A stretch of DNA of 64,000 bases from JAAFHN01 sp031421855 (lineage in GTDB: Bacteria; Pseudomonadota; Gammaproteobacteria; Burkholderiales; Burkholderiaceae_C): assembly GCA_031421855.1 (NCBI GenBank), contig JANOPN010000043.1, forward strand, positions 11,644 through 75,643. Reading direction: 5' to 3'. The position numbers were made by a program, and so were the translations under genes. The number at the start of each line of letters is the position of its first letter. Position 1 is the first letter of the stretch. Below are positions 8,768-18,439 of this stretch, one piece after another. The notes under the pieces were generated by a model that was given only the letters and a program-made list of their open reading frames with translations, made no database searches and was not told where the DNA came from.

Positions 8768-10234
8768 CTACTTTTTGGCTAGCCGCTTGTCGTGTCGCGC
8801 GATTTGCGCCTTGACCTGTGCGGGAGCGGTGCCGCCCCACGTGTTTCGGGCGTTGAGCGATCCCTCTAGGCTGATCGCGGCGAAGACATCTGGCTGGATT
8901 TTCGGGTTGAACGCCCGCAACTCGGCCAAGCTCAGCTCGGTCAAGTCAACGCCGCGCGCCATTGCGGTGTGCACCGCGTGGGCCACAACCTCATGCGCGT
9001 CTCTGAACGCCAAGCCTTTTCCCACCAAATAGTCTGCCAAATCGGTCGCGGTGGCGTAGCCCTTGCTCGCGGCGGTTCGCATCGCGGCCGCATTGACGGT
9101 CAAGCCGCCCTTGCGAACCCCTTTTTTGTCAGCCTCGCCGCCAATCATGTCGGCAAAGATTCGCAAGGTGTCGCTCAAAGTGTCAACCGTGTCAAAAAGC
9201 GGCTCTTTATCTTCTTGGTTGTCTTTGTTGTACGCCAGTGGCTGGGCTTTCATCAGCGTGATCAAGGCCATGAGGTGGCCGACCACCCGCCCAGTCTTGC
9301 CGCGTGCAAGCTCGGGCACGTCGGGGTTTTTCTTTTGCGGCATGATTGAGCTGCCGGTGGTGAACCGATCCGCAACCTTCACAAAAGCGAAGTTTTGGCT
9401 CATCCAAATGATCAATTCTTCGCTCAGTCGGCTGATGTGAATCATCACCAACGACGCGGCGGCCGTGAACTCAATCGCAAAGTCGCGGTCACTGACCGCG
9501 TCTAAGCTGTTGTCGCAAAGCGCTTCAAATTCAAGCAGTTCAGCCACCCGCTGGCGATTAAGCGGGTAGGTCGTACCGGCCAGCGCGGCGCTACCCAAAG
9601 GCAGGCGGTTGACGCGCTTTCGCACATCCAACAGCCGCTCGGCGTCGCGTGCAAACATCTCAACATAGGCCAGCAAATGGTGAGCAAAACTCACCGGCTG
9701 CGCCACTTGCAAGTGGGTAAACCCCGGCATGATCACGTCCACATGGCGGCTAGCCACGCTCACCAAGGCACGCTGCAAGTCGTGCAGCAGCCCACTGAGC
9801 AGGTCAATTTCCCCGCGAAGCCACAGCCGCACATCGGTGGCGACTTGGTCGTTGCGGCTTCTGCCTGTGTGCAGTCGCTTGCCCGCGTCGCCCACCAATT
9901 GGGTCAAACGCGCTTCGATGTTGAGGTGAACGTCCTCCAAGTCCAGCTGCCAATTGAACTGGCCCGTTTTGATCTCGGTGCTGATTTGCTTCAGCCCCTT
10001 TTGGATGCTGTTCAAGTCTTTTTTGCTGATGATGGCCTGCTCAGTCAGCATTTGCGCATGCGCCATTGAGCCAGCGACATCGGCTTGCCAAAGTCGTTTG
10101 TCAAACGACACGCTCGCGGTGTAGCGCTTGACCAGGTCACTCATGGGTTCATCAAACAGGGCAGACCAAGCCTTGGACTTGTTGGCAAGCGGGTTTTGGC
10201 TCGGTTTTTTGGTGATCGGTGCAACTTTGGACAT
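8768..10234 (-). CDS. argH: Argininosuccinate lyase
   Basis: 488 residues from the ATG at 10234; a TTG two codons upstream is less likely. This is the last step of arginine synthesis, splitting argininosuccinate into arginine and fumarate in the cytosol. The fumarase/lyase superfamily signature [12 protein letters not shown] is at about 294-305, with the conserved HTGRSRNDQ at 122-130 and [11 protein letters not shown] at 171-181. Length is slightly above the usual ~460 because of an N-terminal extension. Gene order does not place it in an arg operon here. Confidence 0.95.
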   Translation of the reverse strand: MSKVAPITKKPSQNPLANKSKAWSALFDEPMSDLVKRYTASVSFDKRLWQADVAGSMAHAQMLTEQAIISKKDLNSIQKGLKQISTEIKTGQFNWQLDLEDVHLNIEARLTQLVGDAGKRLHTGRSRNDQVATDVRLWLRGEIDLLSGLLHDLQRALVSVASRHVDVIMPGFTHLQVAQPVSFAHHLLAYVEMFARDAERLLDVRKRVNRLPLGSAALAGTTYPLNRQRVAELLEFEALCDNSLDAVSDRDFAIEFTAAASLVMIHISRLSEELIIWMSQNFAFVKVADRFTTGSSIMPQKKNPDVPELARGKTGRVVGHLMALITLMKAQPLAYNKDNQEDKEPLFDTVDTLSDTLRIFADMIGGEADKKGVRKGGLTVNAAAMRTAASKGYATATDLADYLVGKGLAFRDAHEVVAHAVHTAMARGVDLTELSLAELRAFNPKIQPDVFAAISLEGSLNARNTWGGTAPAQVKAQIARHDKRLAKK

Positions 10235-10389
10235 AGACAAATATTATCCATTGTCTCGCCAATCGCGGTTGTCTACGCGGCTGTCTACGCAGGCGCTCCC
10301 TTGATGCTGAAATACAGTTGCGGCATCGTGATCGAACGGTCCAGCTGCGAAGGAGCCAAGTTCAAACGAGATTAGATATTGAAGAAAAT

Positions 10390-10422
10390 GATAGCGATAT
10401 CACCAATGAACTCAGTGACCAA
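10390..10422 (-). repeat. Interspersed short repeat, copy 2
   Basis: On the minus strand it begins TTGGTCACTGAGTTCATTGG and ends TCGCTATC. It carries a one-base extra and several changes from consensus. It is intergenic upstream of argH. Confidence 0.65.
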
Positions 10423-10916
10423 GTGCCAATCTGAGCAAAAAATGGTACCAAAGGCCATCAGCGGCACTGCCGGCGCACGATGGCGTGTCGGGGATTCCCA
10501 CGGCTCAAGGTCGACGGCAGTCGATCTGGACGCTTATTCAATCTGTCCGTCGCTTTTGCCAAATTGTCCAAAAAGTCCACATCTCAAGACGCAAATTAAC
10601 TCGTTCAATCGATCGTGAATAGAGTGCAACATCAATATGACGCGCAGACTTGAAAAAATCACGCCCGCCAGCGTCGAGAAGAAGTTTGCGCAAGCACATG
10701 CAGATGAGAGGCAGCGGAGCCAGCTTCGGATGTATCGCGGTCACTTTGATGGCCGGAGGCAGGCGTCCAATCAGGCCAAATCGGCACTTGGCCCAATGAT
10801 GACGCTTGCTGTGACTGGCAATACGCAGCTGTTACTTGAATTGGGGCTGTGTTGGCCGATCGGTGGCTGACGTTGGGTTTTGTCGTGCTGGAGCAGACCC
10901 CAAGCTTGGCGCGCAA

Positions 10917-10951
10917 AAAAACCGCCCAAAGCTTGCGCTGGTGGGCGGTTT
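10917..10951 (-). terminator. Intrinsic terminator of the lipoprotein gene
   Basis: A 10-bp stem (AAACCGCCCA at 10919-10928 pairing with TGGGCGGTTT at 10942-10951) is followed on the minus strand by a run of T. It lies about 40 bp beyond the stop codon at 10989. Confidence 0.8.
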
Positions 10952-10988
10952 TGAGGTCGCCAGCGCTATTGCGTTGGCGCCAAAAGCA

Positions 10989-11573
10989 TCAGCCGCCAGA
11001 ACCGGTGCGAACGGTTGTGGTGCCAGCGACGATGCCGTTGATGGTGACCTGCCCAGTGGTATTGATGACGATGGTCGTTGGAATTGGGTTGGAGGTCGTG
11101 CCGTTGAGGACCAGTGTGACCGGGGCGGTGATATTGGTTCCGTTCGCAGGCGCACCTGCGGTAGCGACGTTGACGGAGCAGGCCGCCACGGTAAATGTGG
11201 TTCCAATCAGCGATTGCGGGTAGGGTGCGACGACCGAAGTGATGCGGAAGATGCAGGAGCCAAAGGAGGCCACGGCTGTGTAGCCGCCGCCGCTGGCTTG
11301 CGTTACCGTAGCTGTCAGCGCAGCACCAGTGCCGCCGTAGGTCAGCGTTGCTGGCCCGGTGGTGCCAAGCGCCGGCACTGCGGCTGGCAATGCGAACGGA
11401 ACGCCAATGAATGCTGGCGCGTTGGCAGCCGTCAATGGAGGTGTTATTGCAGCAGCGGCAATCAAAACTGGATCCGCATCACTGCCTCCGCAGCCCTGCA
11501 AACCCAAGGCCAAAGCGAAGCAAGCGCCGCCGACGATGGCAAGCGGAACACGGATGTTTGAGCGGATTTTCAT
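10989..11573 (-). CDS. Small lipoprotein of unknown function
   Basis: 194 residues. The N-terminus is a lipoprotein signal peptide with lipobox LQGC at residues 25-28, so the mature protein is lipid-anchored, probably in the outer membrane. The rest is Ala/Thr/Gly/Val-rich with regular beta-prone segments (ATLTYGGTGAALTATV and similar) and two Cys that may pair (SFGSCIF and VAACSV). No family is recognised. It has its own terminator and appears to be a single-gene unit. Confidence 0.75.
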   Translation of the reverse strand: MKIRSNIRVPLAIVGGACFALALGLQGCGGSDADPVLIAAAAITPPLTAANAPAFIGVPFALPAAVPALGTTGPATLTYGGTGAALTATVTQASGGGYTAVASFGSCIFRITSVVAPYPQSLIGTTFTVAACSVNVATAGAPANGTNITAPVTLVLNGTTSNPIPTTIVINTTGQVTINGIVAGTTTVRTGSGG

Positions 11574-11816
11574 GATAATTCCCAGGTGGTGAGTAAGTTA
11601 ACGATCGTTGCACGATGCGCCCAGTGATGGTTACGCCGAGAGGGTATGCGAAATAGCTGCGGCGCGTGCAGTTTTTTGTGCCGAAAATCGCACACTTGGC
11701 CGCAAAATCTCAATGAATTGTGTGTTCAGGCCCTGATGCGCCATCGAAAAACGAGGCGCTGCCAAGCTCGAATAGGCCTACAACATCAGGCCGTCCGTTT
11801 TTTGGATAATGAATCC

Positions 11817-12944
11817 GTGCGCGATTCTCAAATTTTGTCGACCTACCATGATTCTGCTCTTGCGGGACTGGAGCCGGGTGCGTCTGCCTCGGGGGCACGG
11901 CGTCGGACCAAGGGACAGTTTCATCCGCTGGTCGCACCTGCGCGCTCGGTGCTGGTGTTCGATGCCTGCCACGCGGGGCTTGTGCTGCGTGCAGTTGGCG
12001 GCATGGCGGTTGTTTTGGCTGTTGCGACGCTTTTCAGCAGCACGAAACCCCGGGACTGGGGGCTTAACTATTTGTTGCTGACGGCCGTAGCGACGCCAGG
12101 TTTGCTGGCTTGGCTCATGGTTTGTTGCGCGCTCAAAGGCGTGATTGGTCGCTTGGCGCTGGGTGGGCAATGGGTGGCTGGTGTTGGGCTGGGCGCGGCG
12201 GCTGGGGCGATGGGGTACGGTGTCGTGCAGTGGTCGGGCTTGATTGGCGAGGGGTTTTTGCTGGCGAGTTCAGCCGCCGGGGCGCTTTTGTCGGCAATAT
12301 TGGTTGCTGCTTTGATGTGGCGGGCCAAGGCCCAATTGCCAGCAGCGACCAGTGCTCGGCTGGTGGAGTTACAGGCGCGCATTCGCCCACATTTTTTGTT
12401 CAATGCGCTCAACAGCGCCATGGCTCTCGTGCGCGATGATCCGGCGCGCGCAGAGGCGGTGCTGGAGGATTTGAGTGAGTTGTTTCGCCATGCCTTGGCT
12501 GAGTCGTCGTCTGATGTGAGCTTGGCAGACGAGTTGGCCTTGGCTCGCAGCTATTTGCAGATTGAGGAGACCCGATTCGGGGAGCGCATGCAAGTTGAAT
12601 GGGTGCTTGACCCGGCTGCTGCGAGCGCACGGGTGCCCCCGCTGATTTTGCAGCCCTTGGTTGAAAACGCCGTCAAGCACGGGGTTGAGGCCAGTGCGGG
12701 TGTGACGCAAATCAAGGTGTCGACCGTCAAACGTGGCTCAACGGTCGTGGTGCGCGTGACAAACACCCTTGACGACGCCGCGCCCGCTCGCGCGGGTCAT
12801 GGCATCGCCTTGGCCAATGTGCGCGAGCGATTGGCGCTTTTGCACGATGTGCAGGCAAGCTTTCAAACGGTGCGCAAGGACGGCGTGTTTCAGGCGCGCA
12901 TGGAAATACCGGTTGGTTCAACCCCCAGCGGGCGGGCGACATGA
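11817..12944 (+). CDS. LytS/AlgZ-type sensor histidine kinase
   Basis: The start is uncertain; a GTG at 11817 gives 375 residues, close to the AlgZ family length, while the frame is open further upstream (an ATG at 11736). Four hydrophobic segments follow the conserved LVFDACHAGLVLRAV. The His_kinase domain has the phospho-acceptor motif IRPHFLFNALNS, and the ATPase domain includes PPLILQPLVENAVKHGV. The stop overlaps the start of the regulator gene by 4 bp (ATGA). In pseudomonads the pair controls alginate and pili; in this lineage the regulon is not known to me. Confidence 0.88.
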   Translation: MRDSQILSTYHDSALAGLEPGASASGARRRTKGQFHPLVAPARSVLVFDACHAGLVLRAVGGMAVVLAVATLFSSTKPRDWGLNYLLLTAVATPGLLAWLMVCCALKGVIGRLALGGQWVAGVGLGAAAGAMGYGVVQWSGLIGEGFLLASSAAGALLSAILVAALMWRAKAQLPAATSARLVELQARIRPHFLFNALNSAMALVRDDPARAEAVLEDLSELFRHALAESSSDVSLADELALARSYLQIEETRFGERMQVEWVLDPAAASARVPPLILQPLVENAVKHGVEASAGVTQIKVSTVKRGSTVVVRVTNTLDDAAPARAGHGIALANVRERLALLHDVQASFQTVRKDGVFQARMEIPVGSTPSGRAT

Positions 12945-13723
12945 CGAGTTTGCGATGCCTCGTCGTTGACGATGAGCCGCTTGCGCGCTCGCGTTTGTCG
13001 CGCATGTTGGGTGAGGTGGGCGTTTGCCGCTGCGAGGTCGTTGCGCAAGCGGCTAACGCGGTCGATGCCATGTCGGCGCTGTTGCATCACGTGCCCGATG
13101 TGGTGTTTTTGGACATCCAAATGCCGGGTGTTTCTGGCATTGAGTTGGCCAAAAGGCTGCGTGAACAGGGCTCGCAAACGGCGGTGGTGTTCGTCACGGC
13201 CCACCACGACCATGCGGTTGACGCTTTTGCGGTGCGGGCAACCGATTATTTGACCAAGCCGGTCAACACGCAGCGTTTACTGGACTGCGTTGAGCGGCTG
13301 CTCGCCGCGAAGGTGGTGTTGGCTGATGCGCAAAAACCGGCCTCGCGTGTGGCTGACGATACCGATGCGGTGATCGTTCAGGGGCATCAACGGGTGTTTC
13401 GGCTCGCGCTGGCCGACGTTTTGGTGCTCAAGGCCGACTTGAAGTACGTGACTGCAATCACCGCGTCAGGCGAGCATGTGCTGAGCCAAAGCTTGACCGA
13501 GATGGAAGACGGCTGGCCGCATTTGTTTTTGCGCGTCCACCGCGGAGCCTTGGTTGCCAGGCGTGCTTTGGCCGGTTTGCGGCGATCGACAGCGGCAGAT
13601 GCAAGCGGTGCAAATGGCGCGGAAGGCTGGGAGGTGCAAATCGACGGCTTTGAGGAGTCGATTTTGGTTTCGCGCCGACAGCTGGCTGCAGTCAAGGATG
13701 CACTGAGCGGCTTGGGGCGCTAA
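12941..13723 (+). CDS. LytTR-family response regulator (AlgR-like)
   Basis: 260 residues. The receiver has VVDDEPLARSRL, the phospho-Asp in VVFLDIQMPGVSG and the Lys of YLTKPV. The C-terminal LytTR DNA-binding domain runs from about residue 145, with DVLVLKADLKYVTA and FLRVHRGALVARRAL typical of this fold. It is translationally coupled to the kinase gene and is almost certainly its cognate regulator. Confidence 0.92.
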   Translation: MTSLRCLVVDDEPLARSRLSRMLGEVGVCRCEVVAQAANAVDAMSALLHHVPDVVFLDIQMPGVSGIELAKRLREQGSQTAVVFVTAHHDHAVDAFAVRATDYLTKPVNTQRLLDCVERLLAAKVVLADAQKPASRVADDTDAVIVQGHQRVFRLALADVLVLKADLKYVTAITASGEHVLSQSLTEMEDGWPHLFLRVHRGALVARRALAGLRRSTAADASGANGAEGWEVQIDGFEESILVSRRQLAAVKDALSGLGR

Positions 13724-13762
13724 ACTAGGTCTGCGGAGTTATTTTTTGAGCGTTATTCGCTC

Positions 13763-13794
13763 TTGGTCACCGGATTCATTGAGTTTGTTGCTAT
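13763..13794 (+). repeat. Interspersed short repeat, copy 3, touching an epimerase stop codon
   Basis: Close to consensus (TTGGTCACCGGATTCATTGA at the left, TTGTTGCTAT at the right). It is preceded by a small hairpin GAGCG-TTATT-CGCTC at 13748-13762 and ends 6 bp before the minus-strand stop at 13800. Confidence 0.9.
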
Positions 13795-13799
13795 CAATA

Positions 13800-14723
13800 T
13801 CATACCAATCCCGTGGCGACATCGGGGTATTTGAGCGTCAGTTTTAGCTCTTGGGTCATGCGTTTGTTGTCAAGTCGACGCGACTCGCTCATGAAACTCA
13901 GCACCATCAACGACAGCTTCTCAGGTGCGAGTTCGCGGCTGACGCGCGGCGGGCGGGGCAGCCCGTAGAGGTCGGCGGCCAAGTCGAAGTACTCACCCAT
14001 TTTGAGGTCGGTGTTGTCGCTGATGTTGTAGGTGCGCTGTGGCTTACTCAAGTGCAAGGCGCGCAGGCAGGCGCGGGCCAAGTCTTCGGCGTGGATGTGG
14101 TTGGTGTAGACGTCGTCACGGGCTTGCAAAACCGGGGTGCCGCGCTGCAAGCGCTCGCGCGGCGTGCCACCCACGCGATCCGCCGCGTAAATGCCTGGTA
14201 TGCGCAAAATGCCGACGCGCACACCTGCACTGAGCCCAAAAAACCGAACGGCCGTCTCGGCGTCGACGCGGCGATGGGCACGGGCGGTAGCGGGGTTGAC
14301 CGGTCGCGACTCATTGACCCACTGGCCTTGACAGTCACCGTAGACGCCCGAGGTTGAGCCGTAGGTGAGACTCATCGGCGCGGATCGCAGACGCAAGGCG
14401 CGGATTAGGTTCAGCGTGCGAGGGTCGGTGGTCAAGCCACCAAACGCATCGGTGGGTGGTGGTGCGAGATGCAAGACGTGGGTTGCGATGCCGCTCAGGC
14501 GACGCAATTGGCGCGGGTCGTCTAAATTGGCGACGATGGGGGTGGCACCGAGCGAGCGAAGCGCGGCCACATTGGCCACCTGTGAGGTGGTCGCGAATGC
14601 GCGGGTGCTGCTCGTTAATCGCTTGAGGACGCGCGCACCCACGTCGCCACAGCCCACAATCAGCAGTCGGTGGCGTCGAAAGCGAGCGCTCGGAGCACCC
14701 AAGGGTGATTGGTTTGAAGGCAC
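13800..14723 (-). CDS. NAD-dependent epimerase/dehydratase-type Rossmann protein (YeeZ-like)
   Basis: 307 residues from a GTG. The nucleotide-binding loop LIVGCGDVGARVL starts near residue 20. The SDR-type fold is supported by YGSTSGVYGD and by ILRIPGIYAADR, although the classic YxxxK is not obvious. The protein resembles the YeeZ group of SDR-like proteins of unknown substrate. It is divergent from the reductase at 14806-15840 with 82 bp between them. The repeat at 13763-13794 lies just past its stop. Confidence 0.8.
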   Translation of the reverse strand: MPSNQSPLGAPSARFRRHRLLIVGCGDVGARVLKRLTSSTRAFATTSQVANVAALRSLGATPIVANLDDPRQLRRLSGIATHVLHLAPPPTDAFGGLTTDPRTLNLIRALRLRSAPMSLTYGSTSGVYGDCQGQWVNESRPVNPATARAHRRVDAETAVRFFGLSAGVRVGILRIPGIYAADRVGGTPRERLQRGTPVLQARDDVYTNHIHAEDLARACLRALHLSKPQRTYNISDNTDLKMGEYFDLAADLYGLPRPPRVSRELAPEKLSLMVLSFMSESRRLDNKRMTQELKLTLKYPDVATGLV

Positions 14724-14805
14724 AATTCAGCGGGTTTGCTTGATATTGTCTAGCAGACTCGCCTTTTCAACGACCACAGGCCAAAATTGGCCCTTGCCCG
14801 CACCC

Positions 14806-15840
14806 ATGAGCTTTCAAATCACCGTCGAGCCGTCCAATCGGAGTTTTTCTGCCCTCGAGGGCGAATGTATTTTGGCGGCGGGTATTCGCCAAGGCATCGG
14901 GCTGCCTTACGGCTGCAAAGACGGAGCCTGCGGCTCGTGCAAGGTGCAAAAATCATCAGGCTCGGTGGTTCATGGCCCGCACCAAAGCAAAGCGCTTAGC
15001 GATGACGAAGAGGCCAACGGATTCATCTTGACGTGCTGCGGTGTGGCGCACAGCGATGTGGTGCTGGTCAGTAAGCAGGTCACCGAGGTCGGCGCGATGC
15101 CGATCAAGAAGATGCCGGCTCGAATCACCCAGATGGAGCGGCTGTCGCCCGACGTGATGCGGCTCGTGTTGCAAGTGCCGGCGAACGATCCGCTGCAGTA
15201 TCACGCCGGGCAATATGTTGAGTTTTTGTTGCGTGATGGCTCTCGGCGCGCGTACAGCATGGCCAACGCGGCTCACACCGGCCCGTCGATTGACTTGCAC
15301 ATTCGACACACGCCCGGTGGCAAGTTCACCGACCACGTGTTTGGTGCCATGAAAGAAAAGGACATCCAGCGCATTGAAGGGCCGTTCGGCAGCTTCTATT
15401 TGCGCGAGGAGTCGAGCTTGCCGATGGTGTTGGTGGCCTCAGGCACAGGTTTTGCGCCGATCAAAGCCATCATTGAGCACATGCAGCTCAAGAACGTCGA
15501 CCGACCTGCCGTGCTGTATTGGGGCGGGCGTCGCCCACATGACTTGTACCTCGATGCCTGGGTGCGCGAGCGCTGCGCAGAGATGCCAAACCTGACCTAT
15601 GTACCGGTGGTCAGCGATGCCTTGGCCGAGGATGGCTGGCGTGGTCGCACTGGTTTTGTGCATCTGGCCGTCATGGCAGATTTGCCAGACTTGAGTGGGC
15701 ATCAGGTCTATGCCTGCGGCGCGCCGGTTGTGGTGGATTCAGCCCTGCGAGACTTTGTGGCGACAGCGGGTTTGTCGCCTGACGAGTTCTTTGCAGACTC
15801 GTTTACGACTGAAGCCGACAAAGCAAACGAATCAAAATAG
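14806..15840 (+). CDS. Ferredoxin-FAD-NAD(P)H reductase (CDP-6-deoxy-glucoseen reductase-like)
   Basis: 344 residues from the ATG at 14806 (MSFQITVEPSNRSF); the longer upstream frame is antisense to the epimerase gene. Order: plant-type 2Fe-2S domain with CKDGACGSCK and a fourth Cys in LTCCGVA; FAD domain with RAYSMANA; NAD domain with VLVASGTGFAPIKA. It passes electrons from NAD(P)H through FAD to the Fe-S centre. Such proteins are annotated as CDP-6-deoxy-delta-3,4-glucoseen reductase or as oxygenase reductases. No partner oxygenase is adjacent, so the acceptor is unknown. Confidence 0.88.
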   Translation: MSFQITVEPSNRSFSALEGECILAAGIRQGIGLPYGCKDGACGSCKVQKSSGSVVHGPHQSKALSDDEEANGFILTCCGVAHSDVVLVSKQVTEVGAMPIKKMPARITQMERLSPDVMRLVLQVPANDPLQYHAGQYVEFLLRDGSRRAYSMANAAHTGPSIDLHIRHTPGGKFTDHVFGAMKEKDIQRIEGPFGSFYLREESSLPMVLVASGTGFAPIKAIIEHMQLKNVDRPAVLYWGGRRPHDLYLDAWVRERCAEMPNLTYVPVVSDALAEDGWRGRTGFVHLAVMADLPDLSGHQVYACGAPVVVDSALRDFVATAGLSPDEFFADSFTTEADKANESK

Positions 15841-15872
15841 ATAGCAACAAAGTCAATAAATACCGTGACCAA
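15841..15872 (-). repeat. Interspersed short repeat, copy 4, between reductase stop and bug start
   Basis: It starts at the base after the reductase TAG and runs ATAGCAACAA to GTGACCAA on plus. A GTG inside it, at 15865, is in frame with the Bug gene and could serve as an alternative start. Confidence 0.85.
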
Positions 15873-15885
15873 AGGCATATTTTCC

Positions 15886-16875
15886 ATGAAATCAGCTCTC
15901 AGCCGCCGCCAAGTCGTTGCCGGGGCCGTGTCGGCCATGGCCGCGTCCTCGTCTGTCTGGGCTCAGCCTGCGAGCAGCTCGCGGGTGCTGCGCATCGTCG
16001 TTCCGTATGCGGCAGGTGGCCCAATTGACATCACGGTGCGAGCCTTGGCTGAGCGACTGAAAGACAGCCTAGGGGCTGTGGTGGTCGACAACCGCCCCGG
16101 CGGGGGTGGCAACATCGGCGTGGACATCGTCGCCAAGGCCCCAGCCGACGGCTACACGATTGGGGTTGCTGCGGTTGCGACCCACGCCATCAACCCCTGG
16201 CTCTACAACAAGATGCCGTTTGATGCCGAGCGCGATTTCGCGCCGATCACGCAAATGGTTCGCGTGCCCAATGTGCTGGTCATGAATGCCGACGCAGCCA
16301 AGCGCTTGGGTGTCAACACCTTGGCTGATTTGATCCGTTACGCCAAAGCCAACCCCGGCAAGCTCAATTACGGCTCGGGCGGCAACGGCAGCGCGGGCCA
16401 CTTGGCGGGTGAAATGTTCAAACGCGACGCAGGTGTCTTCGCAGTGCACATCCCGTACAACGGTGGCAACCCGGCGCAACTGGCATTGCTATCCAATCAA
16501 GTTGACTTCAATTTTGACAACTTGGCAACCGCGTCGGCCAACATCAAGGCAGGGCGCATCAAAGCGCTGGGTGTGACCACGGCCACTCGCAGCCCAGCCA
16601 TGTCTGACGTGCCCACGATGGGCGAGACGCTCAAGGGTTTTGAGATTGACACGTGGTGGGGCTTGGTTGCCCCGCGCAACACGCCCAAGGAGCGGATCGA
16701 CGCGCTGAGCGCGGCGTTTGCAGTCGCGCTTAACTCGCCAGAGACCAAGAGCCGATTTGGGCAGCTCCTGGCAGAGCCGGTTGCCAGCAGCCCGCAAGCT
16801 TTTGGCGAGCTGATGCGCAAAGAGCGCCTGCGCTATGAATCAGTCGTCAAGGCCAGTGGCGCCAAGGTCGACTGA
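15886..16875 (+). CDS. Bug-family periplasmic solute-binding protein (TctC-like)
   Basis: 329 residues from ATG at 15886; a GTG seven codons upstream lies in the repeat. The signal peptide contains SRRQVVAGAVSAMAA, a possible Tat-type twin-Arg motif, with cleavage near VWAQP. The mature protein shows Bug features: VPYAAGGPIDITVRALAE, DNRPGGGGNIG, YGSGGNGSAGHLAGE and PYNGGNPAQLALLS. It should bind a small carboxylate in the periplasm. The TctBA permease genes lie 36 kb away at 52328-54377; a partnership is possible but unproven. Confidence 0.9.
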   Translation: MKSALSRRQVVAGAVSAMAASSSVWAQPASSSRVLRIVVPYAAGGPIDITVRALAERLKDSLGAVVVDNRPGGGGNIGVDIVAKAPADGYTIGVAAVATHAINPWLYNKMPFDAERDFAPITQMVRVPNVLVMNADAAKRLGVNTLADLIRYAKANPGKLNYGSGGNGSAGHLAGEMFKRDAGVFAVHIPYNGGNPAQLALLSNQVDFNFDNLATASANIKAGRIKALGVTTATRSPAMSDVPTMGETLKGFEIDTWWGLVAPRNTPKERIDALSAAFAVALNSPETKSRFGQLLAEPVASSPQAFGELMRKERLRYESVVKASGAKVD

Positions 16876-16929
16876 TTGGGCTGTTGGGGTGCTGTTTATT
16901 GGCGTTTACTCGCCCACTTGCTCGCCCAC

Positions 16930-17646
16930 TTACTCGCCAAGATAAGCCGCTCGCACCTTGGGGTCGCTGAGCAAGGATTTGCCTTCGCCCGTCATGGTGA
17001 TCGTGCCCGTGTCCATCACGTAGCCCCGGTTGGCAATGCTCAATGCGCGGCTGGCATTTTGCTCAACCAGCAGCACCGTCACGCCTTGCGCCGATACATC
17101 TTTGACGACTTCAAAAATCTTGTCGACCATGATGGGGCTCAAGCCCATGCTGGGCTCATCGAGCAGCAGCACTTTCGGGCGACTCATCAAGGCGCGCCCC
17201 ATGGCTAACATTTGTTGCTCGCCGCCACTCATGGTGCCAGCGAGTTGGTCTTTGCGCTCTTTTAAGCGCGGGAAAATGCCAAAAACCTTCTCAACGTCAG
17301 CCGCAATTTCAGCCTTGTCGTTGCGAATGTAGGCGCCCATCAGCAAGTTTTCGGTGATGGTCATGCGGGTGAACACGCCACGACCTTCGGGCACCATGCA
17401 CAAGCCTTCGCGCACGAGATCCCAAGCGCCCAAGCCTTTGATGTTTTTTCCCATGAATTCAATGGTGCCTTCTTGGGGCACCAGCGAGCCGGTGATGGCT
17501 TTCATGGTGGTGGTTTTGCCAGCGCCGTTTGAGCCAATCAGGGTGACGAGTTCGCCTTCGCGAACCTCGAAGTCAACGCCTTTGACCGCTTGAATGCCGC
17601 CATAGGCGACTTTGAGGCCGGTGACTTTGAGGAGGGTGTTTGCCAT
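16930..17646 (-). CDS. livF: Branched-chain amino acid ABC transporter, ATPase LivF
   Basis: 238 residues. Walker A is GSNGAGKTTT near 38-47, the signature is MSGGEQQMLAMGRAL, and Walker B is VLLLDEPSMGLSP. It energises uptake of leucine, isoleucine, valine or a related compound at the inner membrane. It is last in the livHMGF series. The stop codon lies within a small 12-bp tandem repeat (CGCCCACTTGCT-type units, 16911-16935). Confidence 0.93.
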   Translation of the reverse strand: MANTLLKVTGLKVAYGGIQAVKGVDFEVREGELVTLIGSNGAGKTTTMKAITGSLVPQEGTIEFMGKNIKGLGAWDLVREGLCMVPEGRGVFTRMTITENLLMGAYIRNDKAEIAADVEKVFGIFPRLKERKDQLAGTMSGGEQQMLAMGRALMSRPKVLLLDEPSMGLSPIMVDKIFEVVKDVSAQGVTVLLVEQNASRALSIANRGYVMDTGTITMTGEGKSLLSDPKVRAAYLGE

Positions 17647-17666
17647 GGGTTTGATCCTTCTCTTGC

Positions 17667-18437
17667 TCAGTGGCCGCCAGTGCCGAGGTATGCCTCGATC
17701 ACTTTTTGGTTCTTTTGGACTTCGGCGGGGCTACCCGCGACGAGTTGCTTGCCGTAGTCCAGCACCGTGACTTGGTCGCACAAACCCATCACGAGCTTGA
17801 CATCATGCTCAATGAGCAACACGGTGCGGTTGTCTTTGCGGATGCGATCAATCAACTCGCGCAGTTGAATTTTCTCGGTGGCGTTCATCCCGGCGGCGGG
17901 CTCATCGAGCGCAATCAACTGCGGATCAGTCGCCAGCGCGCGAGCGATTTCCAAGCGGCGTTGGTCGCCGTAACTCAGCGTGCGGGCTTTGAAGTCCGCA
18001 AGTTGAGGGATGCCGACATAGGTCAACAACTCGTGCGCCCGTGCCGTGATTGCCGCTTCTTCAGCCTTGAATGACTTGGTGCGAAACACTGCGCCCAAGA
18101 TGCCAGACTCGGTGCGCACGTGGCGACCAACCATGACGTTTTCAAGGGCGGTCATCTCGGCAAATAGGCGGATATTTTGGAACGTGCGGGCAATGCCGGC
18201 TTTGGCGACTTCATGCACTGCTGTTGGTTTGTAAGGTTTGCCAGCTAACTCGAAAGTGCCGCTATCAGGGGTATAAAGACCCGTCAGCACGTTAAAAAAC
18301 GTGGTTTTACCGGCTCCGTTGGGGCCAATCAGCCCATAAACCTGGCCGCGCTTGATGGTCAAGCCCACATCGCTGAGTGCTTGTAAACCACCAAAACGCT
18401 TGGACACACCTTGAACATTGAGAACGATTTCGGTCAT
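17667..18437 (-). CDS. livG: Branched-chain amino acid ABC transporter, ATPase LivG
   Basis: 256 residues. The start at 18437 has AGGAG at proper spacing (7 nt); an ATG at 18443 is too close to it. Walker A is GPNGAGKTTF, the signature is LSYGDQRRLEIARAL, and Walker B is LIALDEPAAGMN. The C-terminal ~25 residues match the LivG tail that follows the H-loop. It is 2 bp downstream of livM and 20 bp upstream of livF. Confidence 0.93.
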   Translation of the reverse strand: MTEIVLNVQGVSKRFGGLQALSDVGLTIKRGQVYGLIGPNGAGKTTFFNVLTGLYTPDSGTFELAGKPYKPTAVHEVAKAGIARTFQNIRLFAEMTALENVMVGRHVRTESGILGAVFRTKSFKAEEAAITARAHELLTYVGIPQLADFKARTLSYGDQRRLEIARALATDPQLIALDEPAAGMNATEKIQLRELIDRIRKDNRTVLLIEHDVKLVMGLCDQVTVLDYGKQLVAGSPAEVQKNQKVIEAYLGTGGH

Positions 18438-18439
18438 GC

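Larger units (their letters stand above)
10235..10988. other. Gene-poor stretch upstream of argH
   Basis: About 750 bp with no convincing gene on either strand; the open frames are short, lack ribosome binding sites and show no family features. It holds the argH promoter region, one repeat copy at 10390-10422 and the terminator of the lipoprotein gene at 10917-10951. A small TGTCTACGC duplication lies near 10270-10290. It could be the eroded remains of a lost gene. Confidence 0.5.

Noticed and set aside
10379..10618. A 79-codon frame starting in the repeat at 10390
   Set aside because: No ribosome binding site, no conserved features, and its start lies in repeat sequence.
10836..11561. A 241-codon plus-strand frame across the lipoprotein gene
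   Set aside because: It is antisense to the lipoprotein gene, which has a good lipobox and terminator. The plus frame is low-complexity and lacks a ribosome binding site.
16482..16500. A GCTATC word in the bug gene resembling the repeat end
   Set aside because: No other part of the repeat is present; a chance match in coding sequence.
16911..16935. 12-bp tandem units around the livF stop codon
   Set aside because: Only two full units; probably slippage during coding sequence evolution, and no hairpin or T-run for a terminator.
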